Assembly: GCA_037039685.1 (NCBI GenBank)
Contig: JAWNGF010000003.1
Span: 3,880,571 to 3,944,570 of the forward strand
DNA: 64,000 nucleotides
Reading direction: 5' to 3'
Origin: Ceratobasidium sp. AG-K
Taxonomy: Eukaryota > Basidiomycota > Agaricomycetes > Cantharellales > Ceratobasidiaceae
This document shows positions 28,694 through 39,823 of the stretch, one piece after another. A program made the translations under genes and the position numbers. Positions within the stretch are counted from its first letter, which is position 1; each line of letters opens with the position of its first letter. The notes below the pieces were generated by a model. That model had not been told where the DNA came from and ran no database searches. It saw nothing but the letters and a program-made list of their open reading frames with translations.

Positions 28694-30855
28694 GACCCGG
28701 AATCAGTGGATCCGTTGTCATTCACTTTCTCGACTTTGAGTTCGGCGGCTTTTCCCTTCACAGGTTTCTTCCCTTTGTCCTTGTAGGTCCATTCTTTTGT
28801 GCAGTCAGCAAGATTGTGACCTGCCTCTCCGCACTTGATGCAGAGGTTGTTTTCCCTTCGGCGTTTCTTTTCTTCCTTTGGGACTAGATCCCCTTTGATT
28901 TTCTGGGTCCTGGAACCTTCCGCTTGAGTAGGTTGTTCGTTCTTCTTTCTTGTGCTAACCGGATTGGTCAGCTTGTTGATTTCCTCCGCTTGCAAGGCGA
29001 TGTTGATCCATCCTTCGAGGTCTCGCTGTTCCGCTCCTACTCTGTCCCGGAGTTCCTCACGAACGAGTTCTGCTTTGATGAAGCGGTTCAGTCCTTGTCT
29101 GAATCGTGCCGCTAGTGCTGCATCGTTCCAGTCAAGTTCTTGGGCAAGAAGTCGGAAGTCAGAGACATATTCAGATACGCTCTTGTTTTGGTAAAGTCGC
29201 TGGATCCCTTGTTCAGCTTGAACCTTCTTGCTGGGATCGCTCCATTGCCTGTTGTAAGCTTCTTGAAAAGCTTCCCATGAATCTAGCCAGGGGTGGTCTA
29301 GATTGTCGTTGTACCTATTGAGAACCGGCTGTGCCCAATTTCCAGCAGGACCTTCTGCCATGTTCATCAATACCGCTACAATGCGTCGTTCATCCGTGTC
29401 GTACTGGGTACGGTTCAATCGGAAGTAAGCTTTCATTCTTGCAAGGAAGGTTTTGGCTGCCGTTCCCCTGGACCCTTCAAAAGCTTTTGGCATTTTGATG
29501 CGTGGTTCTGAGTTTCCTCCGTTGCCTCCTTGGTTTGTTTGGAAGATGAAGGTTCTTCCTTCATCCCTGATTTGATATCCGGACTGTCCTTGTACCTCAA
29601 ATGAGGGTGATCGTTGTCTTTGTGGTGATGGATGGGTGGGTGGTTTCCTTTGTTGTGGGGCCTCGATGGAGGTTCGTCGTGATCCTTCCCTTCGGTGTTT
29701 GGATTCTGCTTGGGCGTCAGCGCCTATTTGCTCAAGAAGATCAAATGTCTCCCTAGTTTGTAGGCGGACTTCCTGCATCCTAGTGGTCTGATCCTGGAAT
29801 CCATCGGTAATTTCCTCATCAATCCTTCCAAGGGTGATGGTCATGTTCCTCATCCCATTTGCCATCCTTCCCAAGGTTTCTTCAATGCGTGTAATACGCT
29901 GGGTTTGTCCTTGCAAGGTCCGGTTCATCAGGAGATCGAAGTTGTTCAGCCTATCGTTGATTTGTTCGGAATTTTCAACCGATCGTTCAAAGACTTCAAG
30001 GATTCGCTGTTGAACACGATCAACATTTCTCAGTCTTTCATAGAAGGTGTTGACTCCATCTTCCGTTCTAGAAGCGATGCGCTCAATTCGTTGCATCATG
30101 TTTGTGGTATCTTGGGTTTGTAGATCCCATCGTCGTTCCAATCCTTCGATTCTAAGGGCTTGGACTGCGTTTTCCTGCTGATATTGGATCTGAAGGGTGT
30201 TGAAGATTCTTTCCAGGGCTTGGATTGGATTCCCTTCCATATTTTCCCTCAGTCGTTCTTGTCTCAATCCCTCATCTTGCGAAAGTGCCTCAACGCTTCC
30301 TTGTGATTGGAAGGTTGATGGCACGCTCAGGGCACTATGGGTCCTGGGAATTTCTACAAGTGGTGGCATGGACGCAGGGGTGGCTATTGGGGGTGGAAAT
30401 TGCATTCCGAAGTCGGGAAATGCTAAAGGACGTCTCGTTCCAGTTGTTCCGGTGTTTGATGGACCCGGGGTTGCACTTCTAGGCGGTCCTGGTATCCTAA
30501 TCACACGCACAGCCCTAGGGCTAATCACACTTTCCCCATGGAGAGTGACAACTGGAGCTGCTGGTGGTGGCGTGTTGATTGGATTTTCAACTATTCGAAC
30601 TGTTGGTGAAGTGGACCCTTGCTCGTTTGAAGTCCTGGTTTCTTCTTGAGTTCCTGACGTTTCAATAATGTTGCCGATTCCTCCTGGGACGCTGGTGGAA
30701 GGGGGCCTTGACGCGCGACTGCCACTTCTAAGTGGTGCCGTCCAATCACCTGCTCGTTCCCTTGCTCCTCTTGAGGGGTTTGATCGGATTTCGACTATTG
30801 TCGCTGCTGGAGCCTCGCTCCTTCGAGACGCTGCACTTGAGGATCGATTGTCCAT
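28684..30855 (-). CDS. Gag polyprotein of E5 (723 aa)
   Basis: Structural protein of the second family. Residues 1-200 are Ser/Pro/Thr-rich, about 210-400 form a long helical region with regular hydrophobic spacing ('RIERIASRTEDGVNTFYERL'), the gag domain follows ('KTFLARMKAYFRLNRTQYDTDERRI', shortened here in meaning to about residues 470-620), and a CCHC knuckle reads CIKCGEAGHNLADC. The ATG at 30855 is the first after the PBS. The frame is intact. Confidence 0.95.
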   Translation of the reverse strand: MDNRSSSAASRRSEAPAATIVEIRSNPSRGARERAGDWTAPLRSGSRASRPPSTSVPGGIGNIIETSGTQEETRTSNEQGSTSPTVRIVENPINTPPPAAPVVTLHGESVISPRAVRVIRIPGPPRSATPGPSNTGTTGTRRPLAFPDFGMQFPPPIATPASMPPLVEIPRTHSALSVPSTFQSQGSVEALSQDEGLRQERLRENMEGNPIQALERIFNTLQIQYQQENAVQALRIEGLERRWDLQTQDTTNMMQRIERIASRTEDGVNTFYERLRNVDRVQQRILEVFERSVENSEQINDRLNNFDLLMNRTLQGQTQRITRIEETLGRMANGMRNMTITLGRIDEEITDGFQDQTTRMQEVRLQTRETFDLLEQIGADAQAESKHRREGSRRTSIEAPQQRKPPTHPSPQRQRSPSFEVQGQSGYQIRDEGRTFIFQTNQGGNGGNSEPRIKMPKAFEGSRGTAAKTFLARMKAYFRLNRTQYDTDERRIVAVLMNMAEGPAGNWAQPVLNRYNDNLDHPWLDSWEAFQEAYNRQWSDPSKKVQAEQGIQRLYQNKSVSEYVSDFRLLAQELDWNDAALAARFRQGLNRFIKAELVREELRDRVGAEQRDLEGWINIALQAEEINKLTNPVSTRKKNEQPTQAEGSRTQKIKGDLVPKEEKKRRRENNLCIKCGEAGHNLADCTKEWTYKDKGKKPVKGKAAELKVEKVNDNGSTDSGSEN

Positions 30856-30897
30856 GTTGTCACGTGACCTTGTTTTCTCGTGGCTCAGCGTACTAAG

Positions 30898-30909
30898 AGC
30901 TTGCTTCGC
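30898..30909 (-). promoter_or_regulatory. Self-priming PBS of E5
   Basis: On the minus strand GCGAAGCAAGCT, two bases inside the 5' LTR, exactly complementary to AGCTTGCTTCGC in the LTR (31132-31121). Compared with the A family, three positions have changed on both sides so that pairing is kept. Confidence 0.8.
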
Positions 30910-30911
30910 AA

Positions 30912-31409
30912 TGTCGCAACCTGCTAATGCCTATGGTTGACGACCGCTAATGGCCTTTGAGATGTGGAACAATATGTGATAAGTCTTCTAAGACTCTATC
31001 ACTAAGGTGGACAAACGCTAGTCTTGTCAGTACAAGTCACTAGCTCCTAAGTCCAAGTGGCTGCGCTAAAGGCTAAGTTAGCCAAGTGCCTCTGATCACA
31101 CTGCAGGGAGAGTTGACAAGGCGAAGCAAGCTGGGGATGACCATGCTTGCAAGCCAGTATATATACTCAGAAAACAAGTGAGTCAAAGTACATACATGAG
31201 TCACAGGTTTGAGTCAGAGTCCGAGTCATAAAGGGGCTGCGTAGGCCAGCCAATAGAAAACAGCATGAGTCATCTGACTCATGGTGACACATCATCCATA
31301 CACCTCACTAAGCGAGGGAGAGGGCACATCTATACGGAAAGAGCGCATAAGGCGCTAGAACAAGCCACGAGACCGCAGAAACAGAGAGAGGGCGGGACAG
31401 GTCACGACA
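30912..31409 (-). repeat. 5' LTR of E5 (498 bp)
   Basis: Appears identical to the LTR at 23561-24058. TATA-like run near 31158-31168, with the self-primer segment about 30 bases downstream in the minus direction. Confidence 0.95.
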
Positions 31410-34273
31410 CTAGATGAGGAACTAGCGGCAGGCAAAATCCGACCAAGCAAGTCACCAGTAGCCGCAGCAACCTTCTTTGTCAAAAAGGGACAAGACCCAA
31501 AGGACCCGGAAAAACCCCCAGAGCTCAGGTTGGTTCAACACTTCGGCCCAATCAACGAAATAACAAAAGACGACCGCTTCCCTATGCCACTAATGGAAGA
31601 TCTCCTTGACAAGATCAAGGACACAAAAATCTTTTCTAAAATAGACTTGCGTATGGGGTTCAACAACATCCGAGTTAAAGAAGGAGATGAATGGAAAACA
31701 GCATTTTGAACCAAGGAAGGCCTATTCAAATATATCGTCATGCCCTTCGGATTGAAAAACGCGCCGGCAACATTCCAATGATATATGAATCATATTTTCC
31801 ACAATCTGATTGACATCTGTGTCATTGTTTACATCGATGACATATTAATTTTCTCAAAAAACCAAAGCCAGCATGTGGAGGATGTTTGAAAGGTACTCAA
31901 AATCCTGTTGGACAACAACCTCTTTGCAAAACTCCCAAAATGCGAATTCTTCGTCAAGAAACTTGTCTACACAGGAATAAACATCAGCAAGGAAGGGATA
32001 TCAATGCAAGAGGAAAAGGTCAAAGCAATCAAGGAATGGAAGGAGCCAAGGACAGTCAAACAGGTCCAAGCCTTCCTAGGGTTTGCAAACTTTTACAGGC
32101 GATTCGTACCAAACTTTAGCGGCCTGGCAAAACCCTTAACCGTTCTAACAAGGAAGGACCAGAAATGGAAATGGGAAGCAGAACAACAGGAGGCTTTCGA
32201 TAACCTGAAAAAGGAAATATGCAAGGAACCACTACTCCGACATCCAGACCCAACAAAACCTTACATATTGGAAACCAACGCAAGCGGCGTGGCTATGGGA
32301 TCAATACTCTCTCAAAGACAAGATGACGGTTACTTACATCCCATCGCTTTCCTATCAAAATCCTTTAACGCTGCACAAATGAACTACGAGGTTTGCGACA
32401 AGGAATTGATGGCAATTGTGGAATCACTAAAACACTGGTGATTACATCTAGAAGGAACAAGAGAACTGATAACAATCTACACCAATCACCGTAACCTCCA
32501 ATACTGGAAGAAGGCAACTACATTTAACCGACGTCACGCTCAATGGCATCAAATCCTGGCTTCCTACAACTTTGAAATAGTTTACCGTCCGGGGAACATG
32601 TCAACAAAGCCAGACCTACTGTCCAGAAGAGCGGATCATAGCGAAATACCAACAGCAGAGCAAATCATGATCAAGGAGGAACAGTTCAGAGGATTTGCCG
32701 GAGAAGTCAAGTCAGACATCATTGCGGACATTAGGGAAGCACAAACCAAAGACGAGAGCATCAGGAAGATCATAGAATTGTGCAAAGACAAGGAGACCCT
32801 ACCCAAATCTGTGCAACAAGGAATTAGGAACTACAACTTTGAGGAAGACCTGCTCTGGATAGATGGGAGAATCTACGTGCCAGAAGACAAGGATACTAGG
32901 CTAAAAATCCTCAGATTACACCACGATGCACCAATGGCAGGACACCAGGGTCAAGCCCGAACGCTGGAGCTAATCTCAAGAAAATACTACTGGCCTGGAC
33001 TTAAGGCAACAGTAAACAAATACGTTGACTCTTGTGAGCAGTGCCAAAGGGCAAAAGGAACAAAAAGCCAAGTACCACTGAAGGCACTCAAAATCCCGAA
33101 CAGTCCATGGGAGGATATTGCATCTGATTTCATCGTAAAACTCCCAAAATCACAAGGCAATGACAGCATTCTAGTGGTAGTAGACTGGTTCTCCCGCATG
33201 GCACACTTCATAGCCTGCAAAGAATCAACAACTGCAGATCAACTTGCCGATCTTTTCCTGAAGAACGTTTGGAGATTACACGGCTTCCCACAAAGTACAG
33301 TTTTGGACAGAGGAACAACTTTCAACAGCAGGTTCCTGAAGGCTCTCTTCCAAAAAATCGGAACAACACCGATGTTCAGCACGGCATATCATCCACAAAC
33401 AGACGGAATAACGGAACGAATAAACCAGTGGATAGAAGCATGGCTTCGCACATTTGTTAATTACAGGCAAGACAACTGGTCCAAACTGCTTCCTATTGCA
33501 GAATTCTGCTACAACAACCAACGACACGGGATCACAGGAAAAACCCCATTCGAGATTGTCAACGGCAGAGAACCGCTATGGAATGTCTTGAGAGAAGTTA
33601 CCATGATTCCTGAAGCAAATAAGAAAGCGAACAACTGGCAGGAAGTATGGGACGAAGCAAAAGCAGCAATGGAATGGCACAGGAGAAAGGACACAGTCAA
33701 ACACCAACCAAAATACAAAGAGGACGACCTTGTCTGGCTTTACGGACAAAACATAAAGACAAACCGTCCCAACAAGAAACTTGACAACAAGAAATATGGT
33801 CCTTTCAAGATCAAAAAAATCATATCAAGTCACGCCTACAAATTGGAGCTTCCAAAAACCATGAGAATACACCCTGTGTTCCACAGCAATCTTCTTAGTC
33901 CATACAAAAAAGACAAAAACTTCCACAGAAACCAACCCCAACCGCCGCCAATCACAACAAAGGAAGGAGAGGAAGAATACGAAGTGGAGAAAATCGTAGA
34001 CTGGAAGGAAACAAAGGACGGGCTGTTCTACAGGGTTAGATGGAAGGGTTATGATGAAAAAGAAGACACAGAACAACGGGCAGAGGATTTCGGTCACCTC
34101 AAGGTAATAATGAGGGAGTTCTTGAAGGATTTCCCAAACGCCCCAACACCGTCAAACTACAAAACGACAAGTATTAAAGGAAGAGCGGGACGGGACTACA
34201 ACACAACTTGCAAAACTTGCTCACCTTCCAACTCGCTCTACACACTCTACGCACTAAACCTTTTTTGCACACT

Positions 34274-35008
34274 ATGCCCGCCGTCACCCGTGCCACTATC
34301 GCCAACAACCTTGTCCGCGTTCTCGACGGGCCAGCCTTCCAGACGGCCCGCATCCTTGACTCGGGAGCAGCCCTCTACATCTTCAAAAGATCCCAGCAGA
34401 GCCCAGGGCGGCTCCAATTCCGTGCCTCCGACGACATCCTGCACTCCGACCTGGGAGAGTTCAAATGGGTTGGCAAAAAATGGCCAACACGCATGCAGCT
34501 CCAGCAAAAGGACATCTATGTATGCCGAGGATGCGCGGCCTTCCAGGTGTCCAAAGTTGTGCTGCTATCCATGCACAAGCTCGGGGTGGTCGAATGGGGA
34601 CAAGAAGGAGCCTACAGCAGCAAATGGGTTCCAGGATACAATGGCCGCCCTCCCACTCTAAGGCCTCGATGGAGCGACGCATGGGACGAAAACTTTGAAG
34701 CAGACCTGGCGGATTGGAGGATGGAGCGGGGACGCTACCAGAGGGAGAAGTTCAAATGGAAGCCATTCTGGTGGCAGAAGAAGGAGGCGGACGTGTCAGA
34801 ATGGAAGGAGGTTGAGCCGGACGTACGACAATGGGACAAGGACCATGTGGAGGAGCAGGAGAGGGTCATGGACTGGTCCAAGGCGGACTGGACGGACGAG
34901 GAAACCTGGGAGAAGTGGGAGGAACACTGCGATGAACCAGGTAATACTGTGTTCAACCCCATCGACCTCACGGAGGAAAAGGAGGACGAGGACTGCTGGG
35001 TGCAGTAG
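34274..35008 (+). CDS. Third ORF of element B (244 aa), unknown function
   Basis: Starts MPAVTRATIANNLVRV and is open to its end, although the Gag and Pol of the same element carry five stops. It overlaps the end of Pol (34661) in another frame. It keeps 'LHSDLGEFKWV', 'CRGC', 'FQVSKVV', the 'SKWVPGY' stretch and the Trp/acidic tail, and ends CWVQ. It is shorter than the A2 copy because the acidic end is reduced. Confidence 0.75.
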   Translation: MPAVTRATIANNLVRVLDGPAFQTARILDSGAALYIFKRSQQSPGRLQFRASDDILHSDLGEFKWVGKKWPTRMQLQQKDIYVCRGCAAFQVSKVVLLSMHKLGVVEWGQEGAYSSKWVPGYNGRPPTLRPRWSDAWDENFEADLADWRMERGRYQREKFKWKPFWWQKKEADVSEWKEVEPDVRQWDKDHVEEQERVMDWSKADWTDEETWEKWEEHCDEPGNTVFNPIDLTEEKEDEDCWVQ

Positions 35009-35040
35009 ATCAGCCCTTTCGGGTTCCCCTCAAGGACCTT

Positions 35041-35050
35041 AAGGGGGGAG
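35041..35050 (+). promoter_or_regulatory. Polypurine tract of element B
   Basis: AAGGGGGGAG directly before the 3' LTR, as in A2. Confidence 0.78.
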
Positions 35051-35053
35051 TAA

Positions 35054-35539
35054 TGTCGTGAGCCATGCTCTCGCCATTGGACTCGCCTACGTCTCATCCT
35101 CTCTCGTTGCTTGTGTTTGTGTTTGTGTTTGTGTTTGTGTTTGTTCTTTGCTTGTCTCTCCCCTTGTTTTTCCCGCCGCGTTGCCACCTTCTTGTGGTTA
35201 TGTGTTACACTGTGTAACGCGGCTGTGCTTTGTACGAGTCATGTCTATACAGCATGACTCACATGGACACTCCTGACTGGCTGCTTTGTATGACTCGTGT
35301 GGCTGCGCCTTGTATGACTTGGCCACTTGTTGAATATATATAGAGGACCAACAAGCCTGGTAACCCCAGCTTGTTTTGTCTCGTCTAACATCCCCTCTGA
35401 GTGACACTTTGAACCACCCCTACCCTCAAGAGCCTACAGACACTTAGGTGTGTTGCGGTTCAAGAGGTCACTTAGGTCTTAGTGCCGTCCACTCTCCATC
35501 GCGGCTTGTCTCATAGCCACCAAGAAGAAGCTTACGACA
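35054..35539 (+). repeat. 3' LTR of element B (486 bp)
   Basis: Uninterrupted partner of 5964-6278 plus 13515-13685. It is about 30 bp longer than the A LTRs, largely because of the GTTTGT hexamer tract at about 35113-35144. Followed by AATGT. Confidence 0.94.
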
Positions 35540-35544
35540 AATGT

Positions 35545-37096
35545 GCTGGGATAGCTCAACACTCTGTAAGGGTGGACCCCTGGGCAAGACGGGTGCAAGA
35601 GCATGGACAGAGGGGACCAATGACGCCTGTCGGGGTTTGTCGCCTACCACCCGATTGAGGTCTGCCTACCAGGTTGCCCCAGCATCCCTTAGGTAGCAGC
35701 TTTAGACTCCCCAAACACCAGCGCAGCGCCTTTAGACGCACCCAGACGGTGTATCGCGTGTACTGCAAGGGTACCTGTGTAATTGATATCCTTACGGTCT
35801 TGCCGTTGGGTAAATCCGAACTGCCCAAAAAGGCTTGACAAAAGTTTCCAAAGAATATCTTGCGGGGGTTGGTGCCAATAATGTCAGGTTACGCCATGAC
35901 GGGACTGCCCAAGCCTGAAAGAGATTGCTGGAGCGTGTCCGAGAGCAGTGTCTGGCGCGCAGGTCGAGAGGACGAAACGGAGGAGAAAGCAGAAGCAGGG
36001 AATCCTCGGGGTGGAAAGATCTGGAATTGAGGCACCCCATGGTTACTGACAGGATATATGTCTATGAGCAAGCATGGTGCCAAGACATGATGAACTTAAG
36101 CAAATTGAGCAAAAATCAACGACCCGCGACTCACCCACACTGTGAAACGCCAATACAATGATGACATTTACTCGCCAGTCCTATCTTCAACGCCCCGTGA
36201 AATCATTCCATCCCATGTTTGTCCTCCAAACTAACCATCGTTTTATGTTGGCTTGATTGCTATTGAGCCGGGTGCGTTTGTTGTCAGGGAGGTCGATGTT
36301 TTGTTAGAGTTGGACCAGACATGACGAAAAACTTGGACGTGTGAACTGTTGCTATTTGGAATGACTGGTATATCTATGAATAGAGTCGGGTTGGTCGATG
36401 GTTGTGGACCTTGCCATGATTTCCGCCATGCTTAAGCTCTTTCGGGCCTCAGGCACCAGTGACGTCATAACCTTCCTGGTATTGGATTTACGAAACCGAC
36501 TCCATCTACATACACCACCTAACGCCCACAGTTGTGGTCTAAATGTGTGTTTAATCGTTCAGAAAGCGAGAACTTATCCACTCGGCGCTGCTGTTACATG
36601 TTTGCGGAATTTTCGCTGGTTCCTTCTCCGGTTTCGGAAATTCGAAATGCTCGAGTTCGTGCACTCAATCAATACGATAGCACAGAGACGTTGTGACAAG
36701 TCGAGCTCGCAAGTAGCCACCTTCCAAATATCGGGGTTTCCCCGTTCAATATTTGACACTACCTTCTTACTTCGCGGTCCTCCAGAGCGGCATTCTTCGC
36801 CAGCTCCTCGTTTAGCACCAAGAATATGCGATTGGTGTACAAAGCGTATCTGGCATTTCTCGTCGGAGTAAGAGATCCAAGGTAGCATTGAAATCGCACA
36901 AGCGACGCTAAGGATATGAGCCCAGCAGTGCTAGAGATTCGATGACGCTACTCAGCCATTCACTACGAAGTACATTAGGATATACGCCCGTAAAACTACC
37001 CCAGCTCCCTGTAAATTTGGTATCTGCGAATATTCGTTATTGTAAGAAACGCATCAAACCGAAATGGATACATCACTCACACGGGGATTCCCTTGT
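35545..37096. other. Right flank of the nest; no supported gene
   Basis: The sequence continues from the left flank 5958 if element B is removed. It has only short ORFs, the longest 157 codons at 36398-36871 (plus), with no motif I recognise and no paired introns that would join them into a longer product. Confidence 0.5.
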
Positions 37097-39301
37097 TTAT
37101 TCTTGCAAGTAGCATTCACTCCAACAATCACCAATAAGTAGACCCCCATAATCGGCATAGCTGGTACCCTCGTGGCTAATAACCCAAGCATTACCTGGAG
37201 CTGGAAGACGATGAGCAAGGTCGGGAGGTGTCCAAAAAATTAATTGATGATGGCCGTCTGTAATCCATCCATCCTTCTCAAGAACCCAGGTTTCTGGAAG
37301 AATGCTATGAGCAACACGCAGGGAAAACAAAACTACTACACACCGCAATTTGATGAGCCGGCGCATATATCCAGGTTCCAAAGACGGACAGTACGGTCTA
37401 AAGAAGATGATGCGATCTGCGAACCACCTGGGGAAAATTGTACTGATGCAATTAAATCAGTATGGCCTTGTAATATGGTACTGGTAGCACCGTCCTCAAC
37501 CCTCCAGATACGAATGGTAAGGTCGTATGACCCGGAGGCAATGAGAGTACCGTTGGGGGAGAATGCCACAGACATCACATAGCCGCCATGTCCCTCAAGC
37601 GGGGGGTGCACGAGACTCCCGTCTTGCACGTTCCAGAGACGCAAGGTACAGTCTCTAGAGCCAGAGACAACTCTCGTACAATCAGGCGAAAACGCTACAC
37701 ATTCAACTTCCTCCTTATGTCCTTCAATTGCAACGCCAACGGATGTTCCATCTTGGATGTTCCAGACCCGAACGGTAGGGTTTTTGAAAGTACTCGACAA
37801 TATATGTGTCCCGTCGGGCGAAAATGTCACTACTTCAACTGCATCCGTGTGTCCAATGAACGGGGCACCAAAAGGGCTGCGATCTTGTGTGTTCCACACC
37901 CGGATGATACAATCTTCGGATCCAGATGCTATGCGAAGGCCATCCGCCGAGAAGGCTATCGGAGTTACAACGTCGGTATGCCCTATGAGTGGGGCCCCAA
38001 CGATGGCGCGACTTTGCGTACTTAAAAACCTGACAGTGTGATCATCGAGGCCAGAAGCGATCAGTAGTCCGTCGGGGGAGAACGCAACCAAGCCGAACTC
38101 GCTAGGGAATTCCTCAAGCGGTCCGGGGCCAAGTATGGTACCCGTTTGCGTATCCCAAAGACAAATGGTGTTGTCGCTGGAGCCGGTGCAGATGCGTGTA
38201 CCGTCCGGAGAGAATGCTAGGTCCACTATATAGCCAGTGTATTTCATAGATGACGAGGAAGCATGAATAGGATCCGTCACATCCCACACACGGATGGTTT
38301 TGTCGAGGGAGCATGAGATCAGGCGGCCACCATTGGACGATAGTGCTATCGACATGACGGGGGCTGTATGGCCTTCTAATGGGATGCTAGCACCAACAAA
38401 GTCTCCATCCTGGACCCTCCAGGCCAGGATAGTCCGGCTATGGGAGGAAGAAAAAATTTGTGTACCATCATGTGAGAATGCTAATGAGCTAACGGTTATA
38501 GAATCATCAGGTGTGACACCAGTTGGAGTACCAGTTTCAGCATTCCATATACGAATGGTGTCGTCATCAGAGCCTGAGATGATCCACAAACCGTCGGGTG
38601 AGAACATAGCAGTCGTGACTTTCTTAGTGTGACCTTCGAAGGGGGAGCCGACTAGAGTAAGGTCCTTTGCACTCCATACACGAATTGTGAGGTCGTCGGA
38701 GCACGAAACAATGAATTTGTAGTTAGGCGAGAAGGCTACTGAGTTGACCGCGCCAGTATGCCCTGTAAGCGGAGCACTCACAAGGGTGGCATCCTCTACG
38801 TTCCAAACGCGAATTGTATTGTCTTTGGAACCGGAAATAAGCTGTTTGCCATTGGCTGAGAAGGCTATCGATGTGACCCAGTCTAAATGACCGATAAGTG
38901 GTGTACCGATAGTAGTACCGTCTTGCATATTTCGGATGAGGATTGTACAGTCGGCGGACCCAGAGGCAATGCGTGAGCCGTCGGGGGAGAATTTTACTGA
39001 GGTAACCAAGGCTCCATGCCCCTCGAACGGACCGGAGATGAAGCTACCTGTGTCTAGGTCCTTGACAGCGATGCGGCCCCTCAAATCTCCAAAGACAACC
39101 TTTTTATCGTCGAAAGAAAGCCCAACACAGTTTGGCTTAAAACGAACCCTCCACGTCGCGATTACGGCAGCATAGTGCAAGCCGGAGTGATACTCGTTTT
39201 GATCCGGCACAAACCGACGGATGCGGATGCAGTTAGACCACGTGAGTGATACTTCCGCTAGCGTGTCAAGCGGTCGCCGGGGTCTCTGTAGGGTCAAAAT
39301 A
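37097..39301 (-). pseudogene. WD40-repeat protein gene, probably C-terminal part of a STAND/NACHT receptor, 5' end missing
   Basis: The main exon (39297 to about 37340) encodes about 14 WD40 repeats of the 'GH..V.SVAFSPDG..I.SGS.D.TIRVWN' type, enough for two seven-bladed propellers. After a short intron (about 37341-37303, GT-AG) a second exon ending at 37097 gives 'WVLEKDGWITD...LIFWTPPDL...GDCWSECY', a cap I associate with basidiomycete NACHT-WD40 proteins. There is no ATG at the start: the frame runs upstream (TTG at 39297) into the inverted repeat at 39302 and stops there. The sensor half is present, while the nucleotide-binding half expected in such receptors is absent, which is why I call the gene truncated. 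It could also be a re-started WD40-only gene. Confidence 0.8.
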
Positions 39302-39627
39302 ATGCATCCACTAGTGGCGCACTAGTGTGACACTAGTCGGAAGATCCTAATCTCCGCCCGGCAAGACCCTGTCGAGCCCCACAACCCCGGACACTTCCTC
39401 GCTTGTCGAAACTGTTCGTGTTTGCATTGTTGAGGATGCTTGGGACGCCCTGCTTGTGAACAGGCGGATATGTATATAACACAAATATAACTCATACTAC
39501 ACACTGCCCGGTAGGGCTCTCAAGCGCTCACAATTACGAGTTTTGCGTCGGACTCCTGAGTTACTAATAAGCACTCGCCGGAACTCGTGAGCTCGGGCCG
39601 AATTCACTTGCAATGGCTCGTGCGTAT
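39302..39627 (+). repeat. Left inverted terminal repeat
   Basis: Runs from ATGCATCCACTAGTGG to TCGTGCGTAT. Inside lie three CACTAG units in the first 35 bases, a TATATAAC box near 39471-39480 and conserved 'GGAACTCGTGAGCTCGGG'. Matches the reverse complement of 63673-64000. Confidence 0.85.
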
Positions 39628-39823
39628 TGGTTTCGTGATGTACCGGCTTGCGTTCACACGAGGGACTTGTGATTGGCTCGTAACATGTGGTTCAGAGGGA
39701 TTACTAAGCCTCATGCTTATGGACCGATTGCGTCCATCCTGATCTATCCCTGCACGATTTTGGTTTACCCATCACCACAAGACCACGACTTCCCTCCTCA
39801 AGTCTAACGACGCTGTCACTTAC

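Larger units (their letters stand above)
23561..31409 (-). mobile_element. Ty3/gypsy chromovirus E5, full length, second family (7849 bp)
   Basis: A minus-strand element with duplication CTAGA (23556-23560, 31410-31414) inside pol of element B. The 498-bp LTRs appear identical by eye, Gag and Pol are open, and the RT motif is YIDD. Sequence and LTRs are clearly different from the A family, but the order of parts is the same. It is the best candidate in the window for a recently mobile, possibly functional copy. Confidence 0.96.
15715..34661 (+). pseudogene. Pol of element B, split by two insertions and four stops
   Basis: The coding pieces are 15715-16234 (protease, DSG present), 23461-23560 and 31415-34661 (RT with YIDD, RNase H, integrase, chromodomain). 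Across the A4 insertion the frame rejoins exactly if one copy of ATACG is dropped ('IPDHCPY' to 'DCCIDLVEG'); across E5 the join is '...RKYLD' to '[10 protein letters not shown]'. After the insertions there are TGA stops at 31707, 31779, 31887 and 32439, each at an Arg position of the relatives, and no frameshift. The 687 codons from 32598 are open and contain the integrase and chromodomain. Confidence 0.92.
5964..35539 (+). mobile_element. Host Ty3/gypsy element B, carrying three nested elements
   Basis: The outermost element of the nest is bounded by 486-bp LTRs and a 5-bp duplication AATGT (5959-5963 and 35540-35544). Its own DNA is 5964-6278, 13515-16234, 23461-23560 and 31415-35539, about 7.26 kb in total once A2, A4, E5 and their 5-bp duplications are removed. 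Gag has one stop and Pol four, all TGA. By eye its LTRs differ at about seven sites, mostly transitions, so it appears older than the elements inside it. Confidence 0.93.

Noticed and set aside
31707..32441. Readthrough or recoding of TGA in element B
   Set aside because: Relatives have Arg codons at these sites and the element carries other signs of age; decay is simpler.
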